A stretch of 64,000 nt of DNA, taken from Protaetiibacter sp. SSC-01 (lineage in GTDB: Bacteria > Actinomycetota > Actinomycetes > Actinomycetales > Microbacteriaceae). Every line of letters starts with the position of its first letter. Positions within the stretch are counted from its first letter, which is position 1. Below, piece by piece: positions 1 to 8,019 of this stretch. A model generated the notes under the pieces. It had not been told where the DNA came from. It saw nothing but the letters and a program-made list of their open reading frames with translations, and did not search any database. Both the position numbers and the translations under genes were made by a program. Where the stretch lies: NCBI RefSeq assembly GCF_014483895.1, contig NZ_CP059987.1, positions 1,240,001-1,304,000 on the forward strand, read 5' to 3'.

Positions 1-2
1 TC

Positions 3-200
3 GAGGCCTTCGCGGCCGAGCGGGGCATCGGCATCCTCGAGGCGACCTTCGGCTGGCTGCTGTCGCGGCCGGAGCTCTCGAGCGTCATCGCGGGCGCGAC
101 GAAGCCCGAGCAGGTCGTCGCCAATGTGCGCGCGGGCGACGGATGGCGCCCCACGTCCGATGAGGTGGCCGCGATCGACGCGCTCTTCCCGGCTGCGTAG
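3..200 (+). CDS. Aldo/keto reductase, C-terminal fragment
   Basis: Only the last 65 residues are inside the window; the gene begins to the left. The fragment reads GIGILEATFGWLLSRPELSS, then VIAGATKPEQV and an ending TSDEVAAIDALFP. These are the conserved last helices of aldo/keto reductases, where the SVIAGATKPEQ segment helps bind the NADPH phosphate. The stop codon lies just before a REP-like hairpin. The family call is good, but substrate and full domain structure cannot be judged from this piece. Confidence 0.8.
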   Translation, partial: EAFAAERGIGILEATFGWLLSRPELSSVIAGATKPEQVVANVRAGDGWRPTSDEVAAIDALFPAA

Positions 201-203
201 GCG

Positions 204-247
204 GGTCTCGAGACGCGTCCGCTGCGCGGGCGCTCCTCGACCAGTCG
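204..247. repeat. REP-like hairpin, GGTCTCGAGACGC subtype
   Basis: A short imperfect palindrome with ends ggtctcga / tcgacca and a core ccgctgcgcggg. A near-identical copy lies at 56668-56710. It sits between the aldo/keto reductase and the convergent amine oxidase gene, so it may also act as a terminator. It belongs to the same broad family as the elements at 29113-29712 and 55482-55570. Confidence 0.65.
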
Positions 248-259
248 GGACGTCGCGGC

Positions 260-1642
260 TCAGTGCCCGACGAGCGGCCCCATGACGCGCGCGACGAACG
301 AGCCCCGGCGCGTGACGCGCTCCTCGACGTCGGCGGCCGTCATCGCGACGAGCCCCGCGTTCGCGCCGAGGAACCGCAGCGGCTCGATCTCCCAGTCGGG
401 GGAGCGGTGCCCCGCCCATGGCAGGCGCGTGAGCTCCGTGTCGGCACCCGTGAGCAGGTCGGCGAGGGTGCGGCCCGCGAGGTTCGTCGTCGACAGGCCG
501 TCGCCGACGTAGCCGCCCGCCCATCCGATGCGCGTCGCGGGGTCGAACCGCACGGCCGCGTGCCAGTCGCGCGGCACGCCGAGCGGCCCACCCCACGTGT
601 GGCTGACCTGCGCGTCGCCGATCGCCGGGAACAGCTCGCCGAGGGTGCGCCGCAGATGCGCGAAGACGCGGTCGACACGGTCGTAGTCGGGCTTGATGGC
701 GCTGCCGAAGTGGTAGCGGGCGCCGCGGCCGCCGAAGGCGAAGCGGTCGTCGGCCGTGCGCTGCCCATAGACGAGCAGGTGCCGGTAGTCGCTGAAGGTG
801 CGCCCGTGCGGGATGCCGACCTCGTCCCAGAACGCGGCGGGCAGGGGCTCGGTCGCGATCATGAGCGAGTAGAGGGGCAGGATGCGGCGGTGTGTCTGGG
901 CGAGCGCGGCGCCGTAGCCCTCCACGGCGATCACGACGCGGTCGCACGTCACGACCCCGCGGTCGGTCTCGACGCGACCGGGGTCGACGCGCGTGACCGT
1001 CGTGCCCTCGGCGATCCGCACGCCGCGCGCCTCGACGGCCGCGGCGAGCCCGCGCACGAGCTTCGCGGGGTGGAGTCGCGCGCACGCGGGGTCGTAGACC
1101 CCGCCGACGGCGCCGACGGCGGCGACCCGCTCGGGGCCCCACCACTCGAGCTCGTCGACGCCCCACTCCGCGGCATCCGCGACCTCCGCGCGCGCCGCCC
1201 GCTCCTGCACCGCCGAGCGCGCGTAGACGACGGTGCCGGCGCGCACGTAGTCGCAGTCGATGCCCGCCTCGACGGATGCACGGCCGACCTCGTCGACCGT
1301 GTCGATCATCGCGCGGCGCATCGCGAGGGCGGCGTCGCGTCCGTGCTTCTTGGCGAGCGAGGCCGTCGAGCGCGGGAAGAGCGCCGAGCACCAGCCGCCG
1401 TTGCGGCCCGAGGCGCCGAAGCCCGCGATCTCCTTCTCGAGCACGAGGATGCGCGCATCCGGTTCGCGCTCGGAGAGGTACCACGCGGTCCAGAGGCCCG
1501 TCAGCCCGCCGCCCACGATGACGACGTCGGCATCCGCATCCCCGTCGAGGCCCGGGCGACGCTCGAGAGCGTCACCCGCGGCCGCGACGGAGTCGTGCCA
1601 GTACGAGAGCGCGCGGTAGCCCGCGGTCGGCGCGTCGGTCAC
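260..1642 (-). CDS. FAD-dependent amine oxidase (DAO family, PuuB-like)
   Basis: A 460-residue flavoprotein of the D-amino-acid oxidase fold. The N-terminal dinucleotide-binding motif VVIVGGGLTGLWTAWYL is at about residues 40-56 and is followed by FGASGRNGGWC, the signature of gamma-glutamylputrescine oxidase and related enzymes. The C-terminal GWAGGYVGDGLSTTNLAGR segment closes the FAD site. It is the last gene of a minus-strand run behind a class III aminotransferase and an Lrp regulator, 7 bases after the aminotransferase stop. That context suggests oxidation of a polyamine or amino-acid-like amine to an aldehyde, which the divergent aldehyde dehydrogenase could take further. The exact substrate is not certain. 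Confidence 0.82.
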   Translation of the reverse strand: MTDAPTAGYRALSYWHDSVAAAGDALERRPGLDGDADADVVIVGGGLTGLWTAWYLSEREPDARILVLEKEIAGFGASGRNGGWCSALFPRSTASLAKKHGRDAALAMRRAMIDTVDEVGRASVEAGIDCDYVRAGTVVYARSAVQERAARAEVADAAEWGVDELEWWGPERVAAVGAVGGVYDPACARLHPAKLVRGLAAAVEARGVRIAEGTTVTRVDPGRVETDRGVVTCDRVVIAVEGYGAALAQTHRRILPLYSLMIATEPLPAAFWDEVGIPHGRTFSDYRHLLVYGQRTADDRFAFGGRGARYHFGSAIKPDYDRVDRVFAHLRRTLGELFPAIGDAQVSHTWGGPLGVPRDWHAAVRFDPATRIGWAGGYVGDGLSTTNLAGRTLADLLTGADTELTRLPWAGHRSPDWEIEPLRFLGANAGLVAMTAADVEERVTRRGSFVARVMGPLVGH

Positions 1643-1649
1643 GCGAGAC

Positions 1650-3053
1650 TCAGAGCCGAGACCAGGCCTCGGTGAGCACCGAGCGCAGGATGCCCTCGAT
1701 CTCGTCGAACTCGGCCGGCCCGATCGTGAGCGGCGGCGCGAGCTGGATGACGGGGTCGCCGCGGTCGTCGGCGCGGCAGTAGAGCCCCGCGTCGAAGAGC
1801 GCCTTCGAGAGGAAGCCCCGCAGCAGCCGCTCCGACTCGTCGTCGTCGAAGGTCTCCTTCGTGGCCTTGTCCTTGACGAGCTCGATGCCGAAGAAGTAGC
1901 CCGCGCCGCGGACGTCGCCGACGATCGGCAGGTCGGTGAGGCGCTCGAGCGCCGCGCGGAACAGCGGGGAGTTCTGCTTGACGCTGTCGGTCAGGCCCTC
2001 CTCCTCGAAGATCGCGAGGTTCTCGAGGGCGACTGCGCTCGAGACGGGGTGACCCCCGAAGGTGTAGCCGTGGTAGAACGCCGTCGTGCCGTGGCGGAAG
2101 GGCTCGTAGAGCCGGTCGCTCACGATGCACGCGCCGATGGGGGAGTACCCGCTCGTCATGCCCTTCGCGCACGTGATCATGTCGGGCTCGATGCCGAGCG
2201 TCGTCGACGCGAACATGTCGCCGATGCGCCCGAAGCCCGTGATGACCTCGTCGGCGACGAGCAGCACGTCGTACTTGTCGCAGATCTCGCGCACGCGCCG
2301 GAAGTAGCCCTTCGGCGGCGGGAAGCATCCGCCCGAGTTCTGCACGGGCTCGAGGAAGACGGCCGCGACGGTCTCGGGGCCCTCGAAGACGATCATCTCC
2401 TCGATGCGGTTGGCGGCCCACAGGCCGAACTCCTCCTCGGTGCCGCCCGGGAAGCCCATCTCCTCGGCGCGGTAGAAGTTCGTGTTGGGCACGCGGAAGC
2501 CGCCGGGGGTGACGGGCTCGAACATCTCCTTCATCGCGGGAATGCCCGTGATGGCGAGGGCGCCCTGCGGCGTGCCGTGGTAGGCCACGAAGCGCGAGAT
2601 GACCTTGTGCTTCGTGGGGCGGCCCTGGAGCTTCCAGTAGTACTTCGCGAGCTTGAACGCCGTCTCGACGGCCTCGCCGCCGCCCGTGGTGAAGAACACG
2701 TGGTTCAGGTCCCCGGGCGCGTAGTCGGCGAGCCGGTCGGCGAGCTCGATCGCGGCGGGGTGCGCGTACGACCACAGCGGGAAGAAGGCGAGCTCCTCGG
2801 CCTGCTTCGCGGCGGTCTGCGCGAGGCGCTTGCGGCCGTGGCCGGCGTTGACGACGAAGAGGCCCGAGAGCCCGTCGAAGTACCTGCGCCCCTGGGAGTC
2901 CCAGATGTGGTGCCCGTCGCCCTTCACGATGATGGGCGCCCCGTGCTCCTCGAGCACCGACTGGCGTGCGAAGTGCATCCAGAGGTGGTCCTTGGCCTTC
3001 TGCTGCAGCTCCGCCTCGGTCTGCGCGCTCAGGGCGTTGTCGGTCATTGTCAT
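1650..3053 (-). CDS. Class III PLP aminotransferase (putrescine/polyamine-type, SpuC-like)
   Basis: A 467-residue fold-type I aminotransferase. Key parts are FFTTGGGEAVETAFKLAKYY (phosphate-binding cup), the VADEVITGFGR aspartate loop, and CAKGMTSGYSPIGA carrying the PLP lysine. The N-terminus (KDHLWMHFARQS) and the segment GLSGLFVVNAGHGR resemble putrescine-pyruvate and omega-amino acid:pyruvate transaminases. The gene lies 7 bases downstream of the Lrp regulator and 7 bases upstream of the amine oxidase, so the three probably form one transcript. Two ATGs in the same frame (MTMT) leave the start uncertain by two codons. Likely role: amine deamination to an aminoaldehyde, with pyruvate as acceptor (inference). 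Confidence 0.85.
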   Translation of the reverse strand: MTMTDNALSAQTEAELQQKAKDHLWMHFARQSVLEEHGAPIIVKGDGHHIWDSQGRRYFDGLSGLFVVNAGHGRKRLAQTAAKQAEELAFFPLWSYAHPAAIELADRLADYAPGDLNHVFFTTGGGEAVETAFKLAKYYWKLQGRPTKHKVISRFVAYHGTPQGALAITGIPAMKEMFEPVTPGGFRVPNTNFYRAEEMGFPGGTEEEFGLWAANRIEEMIVFEGPETVAAVFLEPVQNSGGCFPPPKGYFRRVREICDKYDVLLVADEVITGFGRIGDMFASTTLGIEPDMITCAKGMTSGYSPIGACIVSDRLYEPFRHGTTAFYHGYTFGGHPVSSAVALENLAIFEEEGLTDSVKQNSPLFRAALERLTDLPIVGDVRGAGYFFGIELVKDKATKETFDDDESERLLRGFLSKALFDAGLYCRADDRGDPVIQLAPPLTIGPAEFDEIEGILRSVLTEAWSRL

Positions 3054-3060
3054 GGTGCGA

Positions 3061-3528
3061 TCACCTGGTTCCCCAGTTGTAGTGCTGCTTCTGCAGCTTC
3101 AGATAGACGAAGGTCTCGGTCGCCTGCACGCCCTCGACGCGGCGGATGCGCTCGTTGAGCAGCTCGATGAGGTCGTCGTCGTTCTCGCACACGATCTCGG
3201 CGAGGATGTCGAAGCTCCCCGCGGTGAGGACGATGTAGTCGACGGCGTCGATCTCCGCGAGGCTCTCGGCGACCTTCCGGCTGTCGCCCGTGACGCGGAT
3301 CCCCACCATCGCCTGGCGGTAGAAGCCGAGCTGCATGGGGTCGGTGACGGCGACGACCTGCATGACGCCGGCCTCGGTGAGCTTCTGCACCCGTTGGCGG
3401 ACGGCCGCCTCGGAGAGGCCGACGGCCTTCCCGATCTCGGCGTAGGAGCGGCGGCCGTCCTCTTGCAGCTGCTCGATGATCCCCTTCGACACATCGTCGA
3501 GGGCGATGGGTCGGTTGCGCGGCGTCAT
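3061..3528 (-). CDS. Lrp/AsnC family transcriptional regulator
   Basis: A 155-residue regulator: an AsnC helix-turn-helix (IIEQLQEDGRRSYAEIGKAV, then LSEAAVRQRVQKL) followed by an RAM ligand-binding domain. The ATG at 3528 was chosen because the protein then begins a few residues before the HTH, as in the family; an in-frame codon at 3576 would add 16 residues rich in Arg with no family counterpart. It is the first gene of the aminotransferase/amine oxidase run and is divergent from the aldehyde dehydrogenase. It therefore most likely senses an amino acid or amine and controls both directions from the intergenic space. Confidence 0.88.
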   Translation of the reverse strand: MTPRNRPIALDDVSKGIIEQLQEDGRRSYAEIGKAVGLSEAAVRQRVQKLTEAGVMQVVAVTDPMQLGFYRQAMVGIRVTGDSRKVAESLAEIDAVDYIVLTAGSFDILAEIVCENDDDLIELLNERIRRVEGVQATETFVYLKLQKQHYNWGTR

Positions 3529-3566
3529 GCGCTCGATTCTCTCATCACGGTGAGGCCTCGACAAGC

Positions 3567-3602
3567 GATTCCGCAATGTCGGCGGGTCGCGGCGACGGAA
3601 TC
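3567..3602. promoter_or_regulatory. Inverted repeat in the divergent Lrp / aldehyde dehydrogenase spacer
   Basis: GATTCCG at 3567-3573 is matched by CGGAATC at 3596-3602, separated by 22 bases. It sits between two divergent starts and just upstream of the aldehyde dehydrogenase -10 box. A pair of half sites at about three helical turns would suit an Lrp-type dimer pair. This is a candidate operator only. Confidence 0.4.
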
Positions 3603-3630
3603 AGAAGTTCCGAGCGGGTCGACGACGGGT

Positions 3631-3636
3631 TAGGGT
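3631..3636 (+). promoter_or_regulatory. -10 box TAGGGT, leaderless start for aldehyde dehydrogenase
   Basis: TAGGGT is followed by exactly six bases and then ATG at 3643. This spacing places the transcription start on the A of the ATG. It favours ATG 3643 over the in-frame GTG at 3637. Confidence 0.65.
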
Positions 3637-3642
3637 GTGCAC

Positions 3643-5079
3643 ATGGCCGAACGGATCCTGCGCAACTTCATCAATGGCGAATACGTCGACGCGCGCGCCG
3701 ACGACAGCTTCGAGGTCATCGATCCCGCGACGGAGCAGAGCTACGCGAGCTCGCCCGTGTCGGGACAGGCGGATGTGGACGCCGCGTTCGCCGCGGCATC
3801 CGCCGCCTTCGAGACGTGGGGCGAGGCGACCCCTGCGGAGCGTCAGCTCGCGCTCTTCCGCATCGCCGACCGCATGGAGGAGCGGGCGGAGGAGTTCGCC
3901 GACCTTGAGTCGCAGGACACGGGCAAGCCGCGCACGACCCTCGTCGACGACGAGATCATGCTGTCGGTGGACCAGATCCGCTTCTTCGCGGGCGCCGCGC
4001 GCAACCTGGAGGGCCGCGCGACCGCCGAGTACATGAAGGACCACACGAGCTCCATCCGCCGTGAGCCGATCGGCGTCATCGGCCAGGTGACCCCGTGGAA
4101 CTACCCGCTCAACATGGCGGTGTGGAAGTTCGCCCCCGCCGTCGCGGCGGGCAACACGACGGTCATCAAGCCGTCCGACACGACGCCGCAGACGACGCTC
4201 CTGCTCGCGGAGATCGCGGCGGAGTTCCTGCCGCCGGGCGTGCTCAACGTTATCACGGGCGACCGCACGACGGGCGCGAAGATGATCGAGCACAAGACGC
4301 CGCAGATGGTGTCGATCACGGGCTCGGTTCGCGCGGGCATGGAGGTCGCGCGCGCGGCCTCGTCGGACCTCAAGCGCGTGCATCTCGAGCTCGGCGGCAA
4401 GGCGCCCGTCATCGTGTTCCCGGATGCCGACATGGCGAAGGCCGCGGAGGGCATCGCGATCGCGGGCTACTTCAACGCGGGCCAGGACTGCACGGCCGCG
4501 ACGCGCGTGCTCGTGCACAAGGACGCGCACGACGCCTTCCTCGCCGCGCTCGCCGACTACGTGAAGGAGAACGTCACGACGGGCGCGCCGAGCGACCCCG
4601 ACACCTTCTTCGGACCGGTCAACAACGCCAACCAGCTCGAGCGCGTCATGGGCATGCTCGACGCCCTCCCCTCGCACGCGCAGGTCGTCGCGGGCGGTGC
4701 CCGCAAGGACGGCGCCGGCTACTTCATCGAGCCGACGATCGTCGACGCGCTGCGCCAGGACGACGACGCCATCCAGACCGAGATCTTCGGGCCGGTCATC
4801 ACGGTGCAGACCTTCTCCGACGAGGCGGAGGCCCTCGCGTGGGCGAACGGCGTGCAGTACGGCCTCTCGTCGAGCGTCTGGACGAGCGACCACGGCCGCG
4901 CGATGCGCTTCGCGAAGCGCCTCGACTTCGGATGCGTGTGGATCAACACGCACATCCCGCTCGTCGCCGAGATGCCGCACGGCGGCTTCAAGCACTCCGG
5001 CTACGGCAAGGACCTCTCGATGTACGGCTTCGAGGACTACACGCGCATCAAGCACGTCATGAGCTACATCGGGGAGTGA
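3643..5079 (+). CDS. Aldehyde dehydrogenase (gamma-aminobutyraldehyde/betaine-aldehyde type)
   Basis: A 478-residue NAD(P)+ aldehyde dehydrogenase. It shows GQVTPWNYPLNMAVWKFAPA (cofactor entry), KPSDTTPQTT, the catalytic glutamate in LELGGKAPVIV and the catalytic cysteine in NAGQDCTAATRV. The sequence is closest in style to PatD/PuuC-like gamma-aminobutyraldehyde dehydrogenases. It is divergent from the Lrp regulator and the amine-removing enzymes, so it probably oxidises their aldehyde product to GABA or a related acid in the cytoplasm. The start at ATG 3643 is supported by a -10 box six bases upstream. Substrate assignment is inference. Confidence 0.87.
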   Translation: MAERILRNFINGEYVDARADDSFEVIDPATEQSYASSPVSGQADVDAAFAAASAAFETWGEATPAERQLALFRIADRMEERAEEFADLESQDTGKPRTTLVDDEIMLSVDQIRFFAGAARNLEGRATAEYMKDHTSSIRREPIGVIGQVTPWNYPLNMAVWKFAPAVAAGNTTVIKPSDTTPQTTLLLAEIAAEFLPPGVLNVITGDRTTGAKMIEHKTPQMVSITGSVRAGMEVARAASSDLKRVHLELGGKAPVIVFPDADMAKAAEGIAIAGYFNAGQDCTAATRVLVHKDAHDAFLAALADYVKENVTTGAPSDPDTFFGPVNNANQLERVMGMLDALPSHAQVVAGGARKDGAGYFIEPTIVDALRQDDDAIQTEIFGPVITVQTFSDEAEALAWANGVQYGLSSSVWTSDHGRAMRFAKRLDFGCVWINTHIPLVAEMPHGGFKHSGYGKDLSMYGFEDYTRIKHVMSYIGE

Positions 5080-5166
5080 TCGGCGAGTAGTCCCGACCGC
5101 CTCCCCCTCTGGGGATACGGTTGCCCGGGTCGGGCGGGAGAGAATGGACGTTCGACCCGGGAGGGG

Positions 5167-5742
5167 GTGAGCCGCGCCGTGCACGAAGACACCGACGACA
5201 CCGTCCCGCACGCCGTGCGGGACCGCCTCGCGCGCCAGGTCGTGGACGTCGACGAGGTCGAGGTCGCTCTGGGCGACACCGTCGTGCGCGCGGGCGGCGG
5301 GCTCGAAGTGGCCGTCGCTCCCGAGCCTCGCGAGCATCCGGAGCTCCCGCCCGTGCCGGCGGCTCTGCGCCCGCGTCACCGTGTGCGGGTGGGGCTCGAG
5401 GAGCCCGTCGAGCTCGATCGGCCCGTGCTCATCGGGCGCCATCCCCGTCCGGGCCGCGTGCCGGCGGGCGAGCCGCCGCGCCTCGTGAGCGTCGAGAGCG
5501 CCGACGGCGGCATCTCGAGCACGCACCTCGAGGTGCGGGAGCAGGGGTCGGTGGTCGTCGCGACCGACATGCGCACGCTCAACGGGAGCGAGGTCATGGT
5601 GCCGGGCTCGCCCGTGCAGTCGCTGCAGCGCGGCGCATCCGTCGTCGTCACGCCGGGCACCCGCATCGATCTGGGAGAGGGTGTCGTCGTGGAGGTGCTG
5701 GGACCCGTGCGCGCGGTGCCGAGAGCGGGGGGTGCGGCATGA
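5167..5742 (+). CDS. FHA-domain protein
   Basis: A 191-residue protein with a GTG start directly behind a purine-rich stretch (gggaggggg) that can serve as ribosome binding site. Residues from about 90 to the end form an FHA fold: VLIGRHPRP, then GGISSTHLEV and the LNGSEV turn, which keep the Gly-Arg, Ser-x-x-His and Asn positions used to bind phosphothreonine. The N-terminal 80 residues are acidic with no recognised domain. It overlaps the following phosphatase gene by ATGA and is the first gene of the nine-gene locus. It probably docks on phosphorylated forms of the kinase or its targets. Confidence 0.82.
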   Translation: MSRAVHEDTDDTVPHAVRDRLARQVVDVDEVEVALGDTVVRAGGGLEVAVAPEPREHPELPPVPAALRPRHRVRVGLEEPVELDRPVLIGRHPRPGRVPAGEPPRLVSVESADGGISSTHLEVREQGSVVVATDMRTLNGSEVMVPGSPVQSLQRGASVVVTPGTRIDLGEGVVVEVLGPVRAVPRAGGAA

Positions 5743-6575
5743 CCCGCCATGGTGCAGACGAGCAGCGTCGCGAGTTCGCGATCCCCGGGCGTCCGGACGA
5801 GCACGTCACGCTCGCGTGGGCCGCCGTGACGGACGTGGGCCGCCGCCGCCACGCGAACGAGGACAGCCTCATCGTGCAGCCGCCCGTGTTCGCCGTCGCC
5901 GACGGGATGGGCGGGCACGCCGCGGGCGACCGCGCGAGCGCCGCGGCCGTCGACCGGCTCCAGGAGCTCGCCGACCGCGGCGTCGTCGACCGCTCGGTCG
6001 TCGCGGAGGCGCTCACGCTCGCCGCGCAGGACATCGACGACCTCGCCGAGCACCTGCCGCTCGGCGCGGGCACGACGGTCACGGGCGCCGTGCTCGACAT
6101 CACGGCCGACGACTCCGCCTTCGTCGTCTTCAACGTCGGCGACAGCCGCGTGTACAGCTTCCAGGGCAACGACCTCGCGCAGATCACCCACGACCACTCG
6201 GTCGTGCAGGAGCTCGTCGACGCGGGCATCATCTCGGCGGACGACGCCGAGGGGCACCCCGAGTCGAACGTCGTGACGCGCGCGCTCGGCTTCCGTGAGA
6301 TCCCGCGACCCGACTACTGGCGGGTCCCCATCCGGGCGGGGCTGCGGCTGCTGCTGTGCTCGGACGGGCTCACGAAGGAGCTGCCCGCCGACCGGCTGCG
6401 GCTCCACCTCGCGGCGCGTCTGTCCGCGATCGAGACGGCGGGCGCGCTCGTCGACGCGGCCCTCGCGGCGGGCGGTCGCGACAACGTGACGGTCATCGTC
6501 ATCGACGTGCTGGAAGCGCCCGACGGGGCGGAACGGTCTGCCTACAATGAGGGCACGACGGGGGCGAGGGGGTAG
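5739..6575 (+). CDS. PP2C-family Ser/Thr protein phosphatase (PstP-like catalytic domain)
   Basis: A 278-residue cytoplasmic metal-dependent phosphatase. All family motifs are present: RRRHANEDS, VADGMGGHAAGD (metal-binding Asp), GTTVTGAVL, VGDSRVYSF, CSDGLTKEL and GGRDNVTVIV. It lacks the membrane segment found in mycobacterial PstP. Its start overlaps the FHA gene stop (ATGA) and its stop is two bases before the kinase start, so the three are very likely translated together. It should remove phosphates placed by the neighbouring kinase. Confidence 0.93.
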   Translation: MTRHGADEQRREFAIPGRPDEHVTLAWAAVTDVGRRRHANEDSLIVQPPVFAVADGMGGHAAGDRASAAAVDRLQELADRGVVDRSVVAEALTLAAQDIDDLAEHLPLGAGTTVTGAVLDITADDSAFVVFNVGDSRVYSFQGNDLAQITHDHSVVQELVDAGIISADDAEGHPESNVVTRALGFREIPRPDYWRVPIRAGLRLLLCSDGLTKELPADRLRLHLAARLSAIETAGALVDAALAAGGRDNVTVIVIDVLEAPDGAERSAYNEGTTGARG

Positions 6576-6577
6576 TC

Positions 6578-8017
6578 GTGGCACGACGTCTGCCGTCTCA
6601 GCCGCCTGTGCTCCCGGGCTTCTCGTACGTGCACGTGCTCGGGTCGGGCGGTTTCGCCGACGTCTTCCTGTACGAGCAGAACATGCCGAGGCGCCAGGTC
6701 GCGGTCAAGGTCATGCTGAGCGAGGTCGTCAACGACCAGGTGCGCCAGATGTTCCAGGCCGAGGCGAACCTCATGGCGCAGCTCAGCACGCATCCGTCGA
6801 TCCTCACGGTCTACCAGGCGAGCGTGTCGAGCGACGGGCGCCCCTACCTCGTGATGGAGCTGTGCTCCTCGTCGCTCTCCGAGCGCTACCGCCGCGAGCC
6901 GATCCCCGTGCCGGAGGTGCTGCGCATCGCCGTGAAGATCGGCTCGGCCGTCGAGACGGCGCACCGTGCGGGCGTGCTGCACCGCGACATCAAGCCCTCG
7001 AACATCCTGCAGACGGCCTACGGGCACCCCGTGCTCTCGGACTTCGGCATCGCGTCGACCCTCGGCAGCCAGAAGGACGAGGACTCGGTGGGTCTCTCGA
7101 TCCCGTGGTCGGCTCCCGAGGTGCTGCTCGACGAGACGCCCGGCTCGATCGCGTCGGAGGTGTGGTCGCTCGGCGCGACCGTGTACTCGCTCCTCGCGGG
7201 GCGGTCTCCCTTCGAGATCCCGGGCGGCGCGAACACCTCGAGCGATCTCATGGGTCGCATCGCTCGCGCGAAGCCGCAGGCCATCGGGCGCCCGGATGTG
7301 CCCGCGAGCCTCGAGGCCGTGCTGCGGCGCGCGATGTCGAAGCGCCCCGAGCACCGCCCTGCGAGCGCCCTCGAGCTCGTGCGCGAGCTGCAGCTCGTCG
7401 AGTCGGAGCTCGGCCTCCCGCAGACGGCGGCCGAGATCGCGATGGACGACTGGGCCCTCGGCACGGTCGCCGACCAGGAGGAGCGCACACGTCTGCGCCC
7501 CGTGAGCACGGGCAGCACGGTGCCCAAGCCCGGCCGTCGCCGTCGGCGCCCTGCCGCGGCCGAGCAGTACGCGCCCGTCGGCACGGTGCGCGAGCGCAGC
7601 GGCCCCGAGAGCCCGTTCTCGCGCAGCACGCCCGAGGCGAGCCCGGGGATGCGCCGGATGGCGTGGGTGCTCGCAGGGGCGGCCGCGCTCGTGACGGTGC
7701 TCGGCGTCATCGCCCTCGTCGTGCTCGTGCGCGCCGTCGGCGAGGGCGTGCCGACCGTGTCCGACATCCGCGCCGAGCTCGGCGCCGGCGGCCGCGTCGA
7801 GTTCAGCTGGCGCGACCCCGGCATCGTGGCGGGCGACCGGTACCAGATCACGGTCACGGAGGACGGCATCGCCTCGACGCCGGCGCTCCAGGAGGCCGAC
7901 CGCTTCGTCGTCGACGCCGACCCGGGCAGTACCGTCTGCCTCTCGGTCGCCGTCAACAGGAACGGCACGACGGGACCCGCGAGCGCGCAGAAGTGCGTCG
8001 ACGCGGTCGGGGGCTGA
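6578..8017 (+). CDS. Membrane Ser/Thr protein kinase with one extracellular Fn3-like domain
   Basis: A 479-residue Hanks-type kinase. Catalytic signs are the glycine loop LGSGGFADVFL, VAVKVM (ATP lysine), HRDIKPSNIL, SDFGIAS and SAPEVLL (APE). After the kinase domain there is a basic, Pro-rich juxtamembrane stretch (KPGRRRRRPAA), one membrane helix at about residues 365-388 and an outer part of about 90 residues. The outer part (VEFSWRDPGIV, YQITVTEDG) looks like a single fibronectin type III domain with one Cys pair, not PASTA repeats. The next gene encodes a giant Fn3-bearing surface protein, so the outer domain may sense it (inference). Confidence 0.92.
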   Translation: MARRLPSQPPVLPGFSYVHVLGSGGFADVFLYEQNMPRRQVAVKVMLSEVVNDQVRQMFQAEANLMAQLSTHPSILTVYQASVSSDGRPYLVMELCSSSLSERYRREPIPVPEVLRIAVKIGSAVETAHRAGVLHRDIKPSNILQTAYGHPVLSDFGIASTLGSQKDEDSVGLSIPWSAPEVLLDETPGSIASEVWSLGATVYSLLAGRSPFEIPGGANTSSDLMGRIARAKPQAIGRPDVPASLEAVLRRAMSKRPEHRPASALELVRELQLVESELGLPQTAAEIAMDDWALGTVADQEERTRLRPVSTGSTVPKPGRRRRRPAAAEQYAPVGTVRERSGPESPFSRSTPEASPGMRRMAWVLAGAAALVTVLGVIALVVLVRAVGEGVPTVSDIRAELGAGGRVEFSWRDPGIVAGDRYQITVTEDGIASTPALQEADRFVVDADPGSTVCLSVAVNRNGTTGPASAQKCVDAVGG

Positions 8018-8019
8018 CG

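Noticed and set aside
6547-8019. An N-terminal extension of the giant surface protein to 2471 residues
   Set aside because: The extra part overlaps the whole kinase gene in another frame and has no structure; the GTG at 8020 gives a clean membrane anchor.
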